Positions 1 through 11,238 are shown, counted from the first letter of the stretch. The stretch: 64,000 bases of DNA from Takakia lepidozioides (GCA_030704615.1 CM060733.1:52824001-52888000); one strand, 5' to 3'. Numbers and translations: made by a program. Notes: generated by a model not told the origin, from the letters alone.

Positions 1-782
1 AGCCCCATCGTTAGTCGCCGTCTTGCAATCTGTGAACTTGAGCTAGGATCTCGTGTGTTCAAGGTCTCCTAGTAGCTTGGCCTTGCATTTCTTGTTAGCC
101 TCCCATGATTATATCCACTGCCACTATCCAATGCATTGTGGAATAACCAATCCCCATCCGGAACCATCTCAAGAGGTGGAGTCAAGCATCACATATGCCA
201 ACCTCTAGAGCATCGATCACACACCAGCATGGTGGCTGCCCCTTTAGCAGACCCACACAACATGCACCTCAAACTTGTAGATACCACTGCCAGGTTTGGG
301 TCAATCCTGCCATCGACATTCGGAAGGTGACATGGCGCACAATTACGCACATGGTCCTTCCAAGTTATGCCATCCCGACCCTCCAAGACCAAGACGCCTG
401 AGGGCAAGACCTCTCGAACCCTCAAAATAACACGTCCTGCAGTCACATCTAAGGTCGTAGGAGCAGTCTGCTGCAGATAGACATAGTCACCAGGGTTGAA
501 TCTCCAAACCCCAGGACGATAGCCCCCACCACGTATGGTAGCATACCTCAACGTATCACGGTGTTTTGCAATGGCAAGGTTCTCGAAAGCCATGGGCATG
601 ACTTTCTTGAACAACTCTGCACGCTGCTCATATGCACATGCCCACACGTCTGGATCGTCAAGGTTAAGAACTGTAGCAGCTTCCCTGCGAATGGATGTAG
701 GCAAATCCGGCTCTTGGCCAAAGAGAAGAAAGTATGGTGAGAAGGAGGCAAGTGATGCTTGCTTGCTGAACCTGTAGCCCAT
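1..782 (-). pseudogene. Integrase C-terminal region and PHD-type finger, copy A
   Basis: This is the end of the polyprotein after the integrase core. An SH3-like stretch (FNPGDYVYLQQ, then GRVILRVREVLPSGVLVLEG) is followed by cysteines spaced like a C4HC3 PHD finger: CMLC, CDRC and GWHM lie in the open frame (about 195-280). The remaining half, with the PPLE and GDW landmarks and the last Cys pair, lies at about 130-190 after an in-frame TGA at 189-191 and a one-base shift. PHD fingers usually read histone H3 tails, so a role in targeting integration to chromatin is an inference. A further C-terminal extension of about 60 residues is clearer in copy B. The reading is broken here, so this copy is probably inactive. 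Confidence 0.75.
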
Positions 783-827
783 GGCTAACCAGGGTAACTG
801 AAGGTCCCAATCTCCTAGGTGTCCCTT

Positions 828-3240
828 CTACAAGCCATACTTGCGCAAACCCCTCTTTACTGTCTGAACAACTCTCTCTGCCAAGCCATCAGCCTCAGGA
901 TGATCCCGAGAAGTGGTGCGGTGGTCTATCAAGGCCTTGTCACACAAAGCCTGAAACTCCCCCAAGAACTCTCTCCCTTGGTCCGTGAGTACCTCAGCTG
1001 GAGCACCGAATCGGCTAAGCACACAATCCAAGAATGCATACGCAGCTCCCTCACTAGCCTTATCGGGCAATGGAACCAACTCAATCCACTTGGAGAAGTG
1101 CTCCACCATCACCAACACGTACTTGTTGTGGCGCATGGTCAGTAGCAACGGCCCTGCGAAGTCAAGACTCCACCTGTAGCCCAATCCCATGATCGGAAGA
1201 GGGTGCAATTGTGGAGTAGGGGCGTTGAATGAAGCACGCACCCTGTCACACACCATGCACCTAGCCACAAATTGTTGCACCTCTGTGTGCATACCACGCC
1301 ACCAATACTGCCCCTGCAGTAGGCTATGAGTGCGTCGCACTCCAAAATGCCCCAACTCCTCGTGGGCATGCCGCACTAACCGTGCCCGCTGTGTTGGGTG
1401 AGGCACAATCCTCACTCGACCATCCTCCCACACTCGGAGCAGGTGTGTCCCCTCCCACTTGAACCTCTTGGCTCGTTGTAGGATCCGATCCCTCTCCTTG
1501 GCAGTCACAGTGGCTGCAGTGTCTCCAGTGCGGAGGTAGTCCAACACAACTGAATCCTCATGTATATCTTTGGCGCCACCTTGCTCATTGCTGGCCTCAG
1601 GGTCCTCAGACACTTGATCTACAGTCATCCCTGTTGCAGGTCCAACCTGGCCTTCCGCTGCCAAGATACACAGAAATGCAGATGCATGCCATCCGGGCAC
1701 CATCTCCTCGTCCGTCTCACCATGCCACCGAGCTCCAGTGTCATCCTGCTGGCTCGTGTATGGATTGCGACTCAACCCATCTACATTGCGATTGACCAAA
1801 CCCGGTCGATGCACAACCTGAAAGTCATATTCTTGAAGGATGAGTGCCCACCGTGCAAGCTTCCCCGTAAGCTTGTCTGACTCCATCAACCACTTGAGTG
1901 GTTGGTGATCCGTGACAAGGGTGAAGAGATTGCCGTATAGATAGCACCTGAAGTGTGTCACGGCCCACACTGCAGCTAAGCATTCTCCCTCATATGAGCT
2001 ATACTTAGACTCTGCAACGTTGTTCGAGCGGCTAGCATAAGCCACTACGAACTCTCTTCCCTCATCATCCACCTGTGTGAGCACCGCTCCAAGCCCCAGC
2101 ATGCTCCAATCTGTATGCAGCTGAAAAGGACGCCCTCTAATAGGCCGTCTCAAGATGGGCGCCGAGGTCAACCTCGCCTTAAGCTCTTGAAAAGCTTGTT
2201 CTTGCTCATCTTCCCACTGCCACTCCTGGTCCACCTTGGTCAGCTTGGTTAGAGCCTTTGCAATGGCACTAAATCCCTTAACAAACCGTCTATAATAGTT
2301 TGCTAACCCCATGAAAGCTCGAACTCGGCTCACATCCGTGGGGCGTGGAACCTGTGCAATGGACTCTACCTTAGTCTGTTGTACCCCCAATCCTCCAGGA
2401 TATATCATGTGACCCAGATACTCAATCTGGTTGTGGAAAAACTTGCACTTTCCCGGATGTAACTTCAATCCGTGCGCCCTCAAGCGCTCAAATTCCCCCT
2501 GAAGGTGTCTCTCATGCTCCTCCACCGTAGCACTAAAGATGATGATGTCATCTATGTAGCACCGAACAAACTCCACCCCTGCTAGAATCCTGTCCATGAC
2601 TCTTTGAAACTCAGCAGGAGCGTTTTTAAGCCCAAATGGTAAGAACCGCCACTGGTATAGGCAATCCTTCCCGTGCTCATTGATCCCCTAGAATGTCGTC
2701 TTTTGCTTATCCGACTCCTTGATTGGCAATTGGTGATATCCGGATCGTAAATCCAACATGCTAAAGACCTTGGCATGCCCAATGGCATCAAAGATCTCCT
2801 CTGGTGTTGGCATGGCATACCTATCGGACTTGGTCTGACGATTTACAGGCCGGTAATCACCGCACATACGTCTCTCCGTCCAATTGCCATAGACATCCTT
2901 CTTGGCTGGCATCATTGTGGCTGAAGCATACTCTCTCCCAGATAGCTCCACCAAACCAGCCTCCCAAAGGTCCTGAGTTCTCATCTGAATCAAGGACATC
3001 TCCATGTCACTGTATCTATAGGGTCTCCGAAAGATTGGCGTGTCAGTAGCCAATTCAATGCAAATCTCTTGACCCTTCAGTGCTCCTAAGTCCTTCAAAC
3101 TGAAGGCAAAGCAATTCCTGTAAGCCCTCAGGAACCACCGTATACGTCGTCTCTCTCCTCCGGTGACAATGGGTCCAATGTCAGGCTCCCAATTGTCCTC
3201 CGTAACTGCAACCTTAAGTCCAGTGGGCTTAGAGGTAGAG
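828..3240 (-). pseudogene. Reverse transcriptase, RNase H and integrase core, copy A
   Basis: The RT start (TPIFRRPYRYSDME, then VFSMLDLRSGYHQL) lies in 2688-3098. It reads on in frame through a single TAG at 2688-2690, where copy B has TGG, to the YIDD catalytic box near 2550. The 589-residue segment 828-2597 then holds RNase H with acidic residues in LHTDWS, EGE, TDHQPL and NVDGLSR (about residues 160-275). Next come an H2C2 zinc-binding domain (HAHEELGHFG, then CMVCDRV, about 410-450) and an integrase core with Asp in WSLDFAG, Asp in LTDQGREF and Glu in GLAERVVQTV. RT before RNase H before IN is the Ty3/gypsy order. Apart from the one stop the enzymatic core is open and has its catalytic residues. 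Confidence 0.93.
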
Positions 3241-3425
3241 GACGCGTCCCGTGGTTGCTATACCGCAACCTCTTGAGCAGTACTCCCTGCCTGCTCAGTC
3301 AATGACAAGGCCTCATCCTGCCCCATCATCTCATCCTTGAGGACCTCATCAACCCGAGAAGAATCCCCAACCTCATCCATCACAGCTGCCTTCGCTGCCA
3401 ACTCCCTCTGAACCTCGAGCACCTC

Positions 3426-4874
3426 TCACGTGTGCCATGGATGCGGCCTGCACATCGTGGTCCTCACCTGTTCGCCCCCACTCGCTGCCTGTACCGTCTC
3501 GGTAGGCAGGGAGACCATGAAGGGAAGTACACTCCGTACTCTGCGCTGCTCAGCCGTAGCCAAGCTGATAATCCAGGTCAAGCAATTGAGATCCATTGCT
3601 TGCCCCAACACCTGACGACGTGATGCCTCAGAAAGAGATGGCACCGCTGTGGTACCAGTGGTAAAACCCATTGCCCGCTCGCGCTCGTCAGTATTGGGCT
3701 CCACTTATTGTTGCAACTGGCTATTCCACAAGAGGCCAGGTCCACCATCCCGAAAAGCATGGGATCCTAGGAAGCTGAGCAGTGTAGGTAATGCTGCTCG
3801 TGATTGACCCACCCTGTTGACCACTGCCAAAGGCGAACGGTCATCGTGTCTCACACGTTGAGACTGCCTCCCTGTGTCCAAAATGCTATCCACTGTGAGG
3901 TGTGCTGGACGCTGCACCCCATCAAATGCACGCTTGAGCAGTGCGGGTGACATCAAGTTAGTCCACCATAGCCGTGGACGATGAGCCCGTGATCCCACTG
4001 CAGCTGCATCCAGCAACATTGCTGATCCAAGCCACGACCGGACTTGATGCACACTGGCCATCACCCTGGCCCGAGAATCGCCCATCAGTGGCACATTCTC
4101 CAAGATGTATGCTGGAGATACAGCTTGATGAAGCTGCAAGTGGCGCAAAACCCGCACCATCTCCCAAAACAGACCCGTCCTTGAGTCTCGCAATCCATTG
4201 CCATGCCCGGCTGATGAATGCCCTTGGCAGGGCCAACTTGCCACTACCAGATCAATGGAGCCAACCTGCTCCAAATCCTGCACCCCCAGCAACAAAATGT
4301 CTGCTAGCAAGGCTTGTTGGTATCCACGAACTGCAGACACTGGCAACAAATCAGGGTACTGCTGTACCAGCTGAGCAACATGGCGCAGTGAGACGCGTCG
4401 TGCAGTCTCATCCCTCTCCACATACAGGTAACGTCAAACTCGTATACCTGCCTGCAGCACTGCAGCCAATCCAGTGCTGATCCCGCCAAACAAGTCCAGA
4501 AGGCATATGCCTTCATCCGGGCACTGCCACACAAGAGATGTAGTGTCCAATGGCAACAACTGAGGTGGTCCTGGTGCAATCACCGCACTCTCCTCCTCTC
4601 CTGACGGTACGAAAGCGTCCACCCAGGCTTGTTGCACCCGTCCATCAGCAGCCTGCTGCAAATCTTTGCCCGTACCCCACAATGGAGTGTGAGCAACCAT
4701 GGCAGGCAACTCTGCCATACCATGCATGTCATCCTGCTCTGCTGGAGGTGGCACATCCTTTACATGGGCATTGCCTGCCAGCAACTCTCCATGCCAACTA
4801 ACTGCAGCCGTAAAGGCGGCTAGTGTTGGCATCTTGCCCCGCTGGGCAGCCGCAATATCCCCAATGAATGTCAC
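3426..4874 (-). pseudogene. C5-cytosine DNA methyltransferase domain, copy A
   Basis: Enzymes of this family transfer a methyl group from S-adenosylmethionine to C5 of cytosine in DNA. Motifs appear in canonical order: motif I LLDLFGGISTGL (4480-4510), an acidic residue in YVERDETAR (motif II), the catalytic motif IV WPCQGHSSAG (about 4225-4240), motif VI ILENVPLMG, motif VIII SRAHRPRLWWTNL, and a C-terminal ERERAMGF then SEASRRQVLGQAMDLN region (motifs IX-X). ENV, then AHR and W-x-N-L, recalls DNMT3/DRM de novo enzymes rather than DNMT1. The frame is open except for TGA at 4434-4436 (CGA in copy C) and TAA at 3705-3707 (TTA in copy B). It lies between protease and RT, as in both other copies, so it is part of the element. 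Its activity is unknown. Confidence 0.92.
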
Positions 4875-4880
4875 AGGGAG

Positions 4881-5729
4881 CTATGCACGACGACCATCCC
4901 CTGACTGCCAGCCAGGCCTGTAGGATGCTGACTCCTCCCAAAAGTTCAGGGTGAAGCCCATGGGGTATAACACTGCCCCACCAACGAGGACATCGTAAGA
5001 GACCGCGTCTGTCACAATGGCCTTGGCTCGCATCACTGAGCCATCTGTAGGGTGATCCGGCTGTAGTCCAATGGCCAACTCACGCCGTGTCATGCCCCGA
5101 GCCTGCTCTGATCCTCCCAGAGATGTCTGTATCTGGAAAGGACAAGGCTCCATATCCGCTTCCATGAGGCCCAAACCTATGATAGCAGCTCTGCCCAACA
5201 TCAGTGGCTGAGCTCCCGAGTCCAACAAGACCCGAAGTGGCCGGTACTTCTTGCCTGCCGGTCCACTCAATGAGAAAATGTCATCCTGGTTGTCTAACAA
5301 GACAACTCCAGGTGTCACCATGGCGCGTTCAAAGGCTGGCCTAGCTGGCAGCTCCGTCAACCTGGCAGCTGCAGCTTGCCATGGCGCAGCCGTGGCAGTC
5401 CTGACCCTCAAATCCGATGATCCCTCTGCCACTACACCTTCCAGTAACTCCGCAGAAGATGAAGTGACCTCCCCACTCTCACAGAGTGTTGCTGCTAGTC
5501 TGAACACTGCAGCTGGTCTTACCCCCGGCGTCGCAATCATGCTTGCCGAGAATAGTGGGGCTTGACACACAGAGGTGGCTGCCCCCAACAACACATCGGC
5601 TGCACTAGCCTTGGCAGCAGATGTCAGTGCTGCACGTGTAGCTCTCCCCAATGGCATAGTAATCTCCGCCTCGGTAACAGCCGGGCGAGAACTAGGTGCC
5701 ATGGATGGCGTCGACACTGTCTCCGCCAA
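4881..5729 (-). pseudogene. Retropepsin-like aspartic protease, copy A
   Basis: The protease that would cut the polyprotein contains the active-site motif VLLDSGAQPLMLGRAAI, followed about 80 residues later by YDVLVGGAVLYPMGF, which fits the second half of a retropepsin fold. The approximately 150 residues before it are an Ala/Ser/Pro-rich linker from gag. The frame ends at TAG (4881-4883), where copy B has CAG. After the stop the same frame carries on into the linker before the methyltransferase. Confidence 0.85.
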
Positions 5730-5738
5730 TGTGAATGA

Positions 5739-6015
5739 CTAAGGAAGCCTCGCCTGACGGCTTGCCTCTCCACGCTGTGGATCCAATTCCACCTCTGCAC
5801 CTTGTAGATCAGGAACTCGTGCTGCTCCTCGAGTCACGGCTGCAGCAGACTCCACCTGCTCTAGTGGTAGTGCTGCTCCGCACATGAATCCTATGCCTCC
5901 CATATCTCCTCCCTCAGGAGCAGGAGGTGGACCATCCCGCCTGGGAGCCAGTACCACCTGAGCTGTAGCCATGGCAGCGAGCCTCTGCTCTAGCTGCTGA
6001 AGCCGGTTGGCTTCA
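5739..6015 (-). pseudogene. Gag C-terminal fragment, copy A
   Basis: This matches the end of gag in copy B (RLQQLEQRLAAMA, then GGMGFMCGAALPLEQVE). Homology to B stops abruptly at about 6015, just upstream of RLQQLEQ, and the open frame beyond that (to 6110) is foreign sequence. A TAG at 5739-5741 replaces a CAG codon of copy B. The zinc knuckles and capsid-like part are absent, so this copy was truncated at its 5' side. Confidence 0.85.
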
Positions 6016-6113
6016 CCCCTAAGGATCCTGTTGGTCTCAGTCTGTGTAAAAATTAAGGGTACCCCACAGATCCCGTAAAAGCGTCTAAGTCCCAAGCAGC
6101 CCTCTAACATTTA

Positions 6114-6127
6114 CCCCTCCTCCTCTC
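6114..6127 (-). other. Candidate polypurine tract of the gag-like element
   Basis: On the minus strand a GA-only run lies 18 bases ahead of TGTTAGAGG, a TG-starting candidate LTR end. The position, just downstream of the long ORF's stop, is what second-strand priming needs. The LTR itself is truncated, so this cannot be confirmed inside the window. Confidence 0.45.
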
Positions 6128-6148
6128 AAAAAGCCGTGTCCTCACGGT

Positions 6149-9100
6149 TTACTGTTTGGGATTAGCAAACCTTTGTGAGCGAGCACCCTTGTGACGTTGA
6201 GAGTCTCGTGAAGGACTCCGTGTGCGAGCCCGTGTCCTGTCACTGGTTGAGGGAGATGATTGAGCACTACCTGAAAATGTCAGTCCTTCCTTTGGCTGAT
6301 ATCGAGGTAATCTTTCAGGCATAGGAGACCCCCATCGCTTCTTCTCTGCCATCTGAATTGCATAGTCCTCTGCCATGTCAAAAGAGTCCGCTGAAGAACC
6401 AGTAGTATCAGAATCGTCTTCCCCCCTGAGGTGTTTTAACGGTCAAACTCTAACTGGAATCCTCTGGGGCATACAATGTGGTCACACCATGTCTGGAAGT
6501 TTAATCTGTAAAACTTGTTGTAAGCGCTGAATTGCAAAATTGGTGAAGACCCTGAACTCCTTGTCTGTCCAGGTGAGTGGTGTACCAATGACTTGTGAAT
6601 TGTGCAAGTTTTTCCATGCCTCATGGCCCTTAAAGAAAATATCGTCAGGCCCGAATTTTTGTGTTGACAAATTGTTCCAGGCCGCATGAAACCATGAACG
6701 AATTTGAGAATCCTTTTGCATCATAACTTTTGCCTCATATAGGTACATATGAGGTGGCACTGCAGGTAAGATCCAATGATCCCCACTGGAATAACTCAGA
6801 AAGCGCGATTGCATCTTCTGCTGTTCAATGTGATAACGTGCCAGAAAACAAGCAGCGTAGTATAGCCCGTAGCCCATGACAATACTTGCTACCTCCTTGG
6901 TCTTGGTATAAATGAATCCATGTACAACTTGGAAGGCAATTAATTCCTTCAACATGGTACTTGCCTCATGCCAGTATCTCGCAAGTGATGATCCTCAATG
7001 GGTCCATTGTTCGGAAGAACCTTAGTCCTAGTTGCCACTGGTAGCCAAATGCGCATGATTTGGTAGTAATGTACCAACGATTGCGGAGGACTAAATTCCT
7101 TCCAAGCCAAATCCACCACAATGGGAATTTGGTTGAAGGGCATAATCATAGCCCGACTGTACTCCCGTGCAGCAGAAGTTTTAGGTGGGTTAAAAGCAGC
7201 ATCCCCCCATACCTCAGGCTGTGGCGGCTGTGGTGTGGCTGTAGTAACAACAGGGTCAGCTACTGTCACAGTCACTTGTTGTGGTATTGGTAGCACTGGC
7301 TCTTGTACCACTGGCATCTCCTGCACCCCCTGCGAAGAAGACTGAAAAGCTAAAGTTCTGGCTTGTAAATAAGAAGCCATCAGCTGCTCCTCAGGTACAA
7401 AGACTCTCTTGTCAATATTTGATGTCAGGTCCTCCACCTGAGTTTGCAGGCCGTCTACATCCTCTTGTAGCTCTGATATCCTACTATAGACATTGTCTAT
7501 AGTAGTTGTGGCAATGTTCTGCACCTGCAGCCTGAGCTCATTCATGTCGGCTTGGGTGAGCTTCCGTGGTGCTTTGCCTTCCACCGGTCCTTGTGCTAAC
7601 CAGACCTGCAGAAGGTGGTTATCCACCAAGTTGGTTGTGGTACCTCTGAGAGTCTGCTCCTCTCTGAGTTTGTACATATCTAGGTAAAGCCTCCATGCGC
7701 TTCGCATGAGGTTCAACCAAACTCGCATATGCAGCAGCCAGATTATTGGCCTCCTTCCAAGCCTTGTTTGCCACAGAGAGTTCATTTCTATTGGCCCTGA
7801 GCGTTTGTTGCAATTCCAGGATATACCTCTCTTGGGTAGCTTCAACCTGCCTGTATTGCTTGAAAGTATTCTCATTGCGACAGATTGTATTCTTCATATC
7901 AATAATGAGTTTTGTCTGCTCGACATTATCTGTCTGTGCCTTTATACATCTTTCCGCTTGGTTGTTAACTTCTTTTGTAGTTTGCTCAAGCGTAATTGTG
8001 AGTGTAGCGCATTGTATGGTCATCCTGTCATGCACTGTCTGCAACTCCGTATGTAGTGCATTTACTTCTTGCAACTTGCTCTCATGTTTCACCTGCATTT
8101 GGTATAGTTGTTGCTTATGTGCTTCGTGCAACTGGTCCTGCGCGAGGCCTGCTTCAATCAAATGTTCCTTGGCCAACTGCAAAGCAGCTGTTGTATCCTC
8201 TAACTCTTGCTGTAACTTGATAGTGACCTCCTCATCAACTTGTTTGCACACTCAGTGGCAAGTCGAGCCTCAAACTCCTTCCTCAGTTCCTCCCTCAAAG
8301 CTGCCAATTGGGTAGATGGAACATGGGATTTCACATAAGTGCCCAACAAATTAAGTGTCGTGCTTATGGAACTCATAAACATGGCCTACTGAGGGTCATC
8401 ATGGTGAGTTTGCTGCTGTTCTCCCTGATCCTCAACAGTGTGATGCCTCACGAACCATTCAGGCCATTGCCCTACCAGATTTTCTTCCTGAACCACCTCA
8501 TCCACCACAGGTGCTGCAGTGTCTTGATATTTTCCCCCATGTACCTCCATCACAGGTGTGGTTATTACATGCACAGCAGGGTTCCCCTGGACACTCGCTG
8601 CACCTCTGGAATCATTGTTTCCCTTATCAAGCCGGAATTTTCATAGAGAAGGTCACCCTTCTCAATTTCGGCCACGACCTGTTCTGTAGTGGGAATGTCT
8701 AATCTTTCTCCTTCTTGAGCAATTGGGGGTGATGTCACAGCATATACTAATTGCGGAACCTCTAAAACAACAGAGTCAATTGGTTGTGGTGGCTGTGACA
8801 TCGAAGTGACTTCTTCCTCCCTCTCTGAAGGCCCTGCTTCTAATAATAGCAGCTCTCTGTGATGCTGTGCCCCTTCCTGCACAAAAGCTTGGGAAACATT
8901 ATCATGTGGTTTCCGTGAAGCTAGTGGATCCGCCACTACAGTCTTTCCCCGCCTCTGTCTCTTAGACTGAGGTTGCACTGCCAGTCCACCCTCACTGTGC
9001 GAAGAGCCTTGCTCTTCCATTGCAGTGGTTTCTGCCTCAAACACTCCCATCTCATTTCTTTCCCGAGCATCAAGTATGCAAGAATCAAGAATTATTTGAG

Positions 9101-9912
9101 CAATGATTGGGCCCGACACAATGATCGGAGACTTTGCAGCAGTGCCTTGTAACCTCTTCATCTCGTCCACCAATCCGTTGTACATTAGCTCCGCCCAAGC
9201 GACATCTTTTCCCCTCAAAGTTTTCAGGATCTCTTCTGTGAAAGACCTGCTCAAATATTGTTGGTTCTGTTTCATGACAAACAGAACGTTCAAGATTTGG
9301 CCAACCTCCCTAAGCCCTGGGTACTCGGCTTTGGTACAAGCAAAACCTTGAGTTTTAAAGAAACTCCCTTCTTGGAACAAATTCTCTATCCGCAATCTTA
9401 CCCTGTGCTCATCCACCTCCACATGTCCTGATGGCAAATCAAACAGTTGCTGCAGGTACTGGGGAGTAATTTCTATATCTACTCCCCTCACTTGAGTAAC
9501 TCCTGTCCGAGGCTCAAAGTTTTAGAGAAATTGTATCATGAACTGCCGATGATGCAAGGACCAGTCTTTGAGTAGCAATCCCTCCAATCGCAGCTCCTTC
9601 AGTAGCTGCACCGCCTGTGGTGCAGCGATCGTTTGCTTCTGTAAGATTGTGGTGCTTTTCACCTTGATATCTTCCATTCCTTTCACTCTCTTCATTCTGG
9701 ACAAACAGACAGGTTTTGGTTGCAACAACTGAAGAAACGCCTGCAGGGCACAAAGCATAAAAGTATGGTTGGCGCAGAATGAAATGGGTAAGTGCTTGTA
9801 AGCTTGCGGGGCTTGCAAGTAGCGATTTAGAGAAAATGTATTCTCCGTTCGTCTGTCCTTGTGCCACTGTGTAAGTAGTAAGGCGAGCGTGTAATCTGTT
9901 ATTTCCGCCATA
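6149..9912 (-). pseudogene. Long gag-like / coiled-coil ORF, unrecognised family
   Basis: I do not recognise this protein. It starts near 9912 (MAEITDYTLALLL) and would run about 1,250 residues to a TAA at 6149. Pieces in order are 9912-9522, 9491-8565 (a globular part with ITPQYLQQLFDLPSG and REVGQILNVLFVMKQNQQYL), 8574-8386, 8382-8200 and 8251-7619 (a long Gln/Glu-rich coiled coil), 7875-6949 (Pro/Gln-rich, with KEFSPPQSLVHYYQIMRIW), 6955-6482, and an Arg/Ser-rich tail to 6149. The first break is an in-frame TAA at 9522; later breaks are mainly 1-base shifts. The basic, Ser/Arg-rich C-terminus and the neighbouring purine tract suggest a retroelement structural protein. Confidence 0.5.
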
Positions 9913-10422
9913 GCTTCAAAGCTATAGCTTTGATTGTCTCTCCTGACGAGACGCCCGTTACTTGGAACGACGCCGACTCTTGCGCTCAGAATCCCTCCAT
10001 TTTCTTGATTTCGTTTCTTGGTAATTACCCTCTGCAGATAATTCTGGCTGGTGATTGGCTGTTGGCTGTGTGATTTGTTTTGTAATTTAATTTCCTCCCA
10101 TGGATTTTCCACTCTGGACTGTCCACTAGGATAGCACATGTGACATGGATTTCGCTTTTCGGTACTTTTAAAGGGTTCCGTTACCCTTTCCTTGTTTGCA
10201 TTAATGGGCCCATAATAAGTTAATGTGCCGGGTAGGTACTTTGACGGCATTTTTTGTCTTCTTCCTTGATGACACTCGCCTTTGCAATCCATGTCCGGCT
10301 GTGTGTCTTGTCCTGGCGTCCACGTGTCTATTTTTAAACGTGCCTCCGTCCACTTTTCCGCCGGCCACTCTCCGGATGTTAACCCACGTCCACCTGTCAC
10401 TGATTCTATGGATTGTGTAACC

Positions 10423-10715
10423 CCAGTAGGCTGTGTTGAGCTGTGACAGGCTGTGTCATACTATGGTACGCTGTGATAGGCTGTGTCGCACTGTGGTACG
10501 CTGTGACACGCTGTGATGGGTTGTGATAGGTTGTGTGACACTGTGATGGGCTGTGATAGGCTGTGCCACTCTGTGATGGGCTGTGATAGTTTGTGTCGCG
10601 CCGTGTTGGGCTGTGATAGGCTGTGTCGCGCCTTGATGGGCTGTGATAGGCTGTGTCGCGCCGTGATGGGCTGTGATAGGCTGTGTCGCGCCGTGTTGGG
10701 CTGTGATACGGGCGA
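10423..10715. repeat. 30-bp minisatellite, about 9 units
   Basis: Near-perfect head-to-tail units contain GGCTGTGATAGGCTGTG followed by TCGCGCCGTGATG. The best copies lie at 10600-10715, and units degenerate towards 10423. The period of 30 keeps all frames open, which creates artificial ORFs (for example a minus-strand frame repeating YHSPSRRDTA). I do not regard these as genes. Confidence 0.9.
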
Positions 10716-10942
10716 TATGTCAATACTATTGATGGTCTTGAGCTTCACACTAGTATCTTTGATGAGTATGAGTTTGTGTCTCTTTCCTGTCCTGCACAAT
10801 GTTTTAAAGTCGTGACGTGGAATAACGGTGCCGAAATACCTCATTCCGCATCCTGGACCAGGAGAAACAGACCCTATTATCGAGGTATGAGGACATAATA
10901 CCGTCAATAAAGGCACAAAAATTCCAATTTCGCGGATGCCCG

Positions 10943-10981
10943 CTCATGAGCTCATAGGCTCATAGGCTCATGGGCTCATGA
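10943..10981. repeat. Short GCTCATAG/GCTCATGA tandem
   Basis: Four to five copies of an 8-10 bp unit based on GGCTCAT run head to tail, including a self-complementary CATGAGCTCATAG stretch. No gene is associated. The sequence from 10724 to 11238 around it shows no recognisable coding feature. Confidence 0.6.
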
Positions 10982-11238
10982 AATAGTAAACCTCGGCTAC
11001 CAGTGTTTGATTTGCCAAAAAACATACCCTCTGGGACTCTTCCCTCCAATGGCTCAATCAGTGAGAAATACCCTGGTTTTAACGATCTTTTCAACGCGGT
11101 GCTCTTCCCGGCTGAAGCCTTGGTTTTATTTGTAACCATCTCCATAGTGTCTACAGAACAATTCCTTTCATCCCATGAGCTACCCAAAAACACAAAAATC
11201 TATGGCCATTAGCCAACTCCTTATGGAAACCCACTTCC

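Larger units (their letters stand above)
1..6015 (-). mobile_element. Ty3/gypsy DNMT-bearing retrotransposon, copy A (partial)
   Basis: On the minus strand the order is end of gag, aspartic protease, C5-cytosine methyltransferase, reverse transcriptase, RNase H, integrase and a PHD-type finger. The 3' end runs off the window start. At the 5' side, homology to copies B and C stops at about 6015, inside gag, and unrelated sequence follows. The copy is nearly collinear with copy B but carries in-frame stops at about 2688, 3705, 4434, 4881 and 5739. It has fewer frameshifts than B or C, so it gives the clearest reading of the family's domain order. The family assignment is firm, from the RT, RNase H then integrase order. 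Confidence 0.93.
6016..10400 (-). mobile_element. Probable non-autonomous LTR element with a long gag-like ORF
   Basis: A long broken reading frame (9912 down to 6149) is followed on the minus strand by a purine tract (6114-6127) and then by TGTTAGAGG at 6109. This is how a polypurine tract and the first bases of a 3' LTR would look. The presumed LTR is cut after about 95 bases by the junction with copy A. No protease, RT or integrase is visible, so I infer a non-autonomous (gag-only) element. The segment from 9912 to 10400 would be its leader, and I see no 5' LTR or primer-binding site there. Confidence 0.5.

Noticed and set aside
3426-4874. Host DRM/DNMT gene interrupted by a retroelement
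   Set aside because: The same domain lies between protease and RT in three copies with shared linkers, so it belongs to the element.
10406-10916. Two overlapping minus-strand ORFs with Ser/His/Pro-rich repeats
   Set aside because: They are produced by the 30-bp minisatellite, whose period keeps frames open. The residues have no motif.
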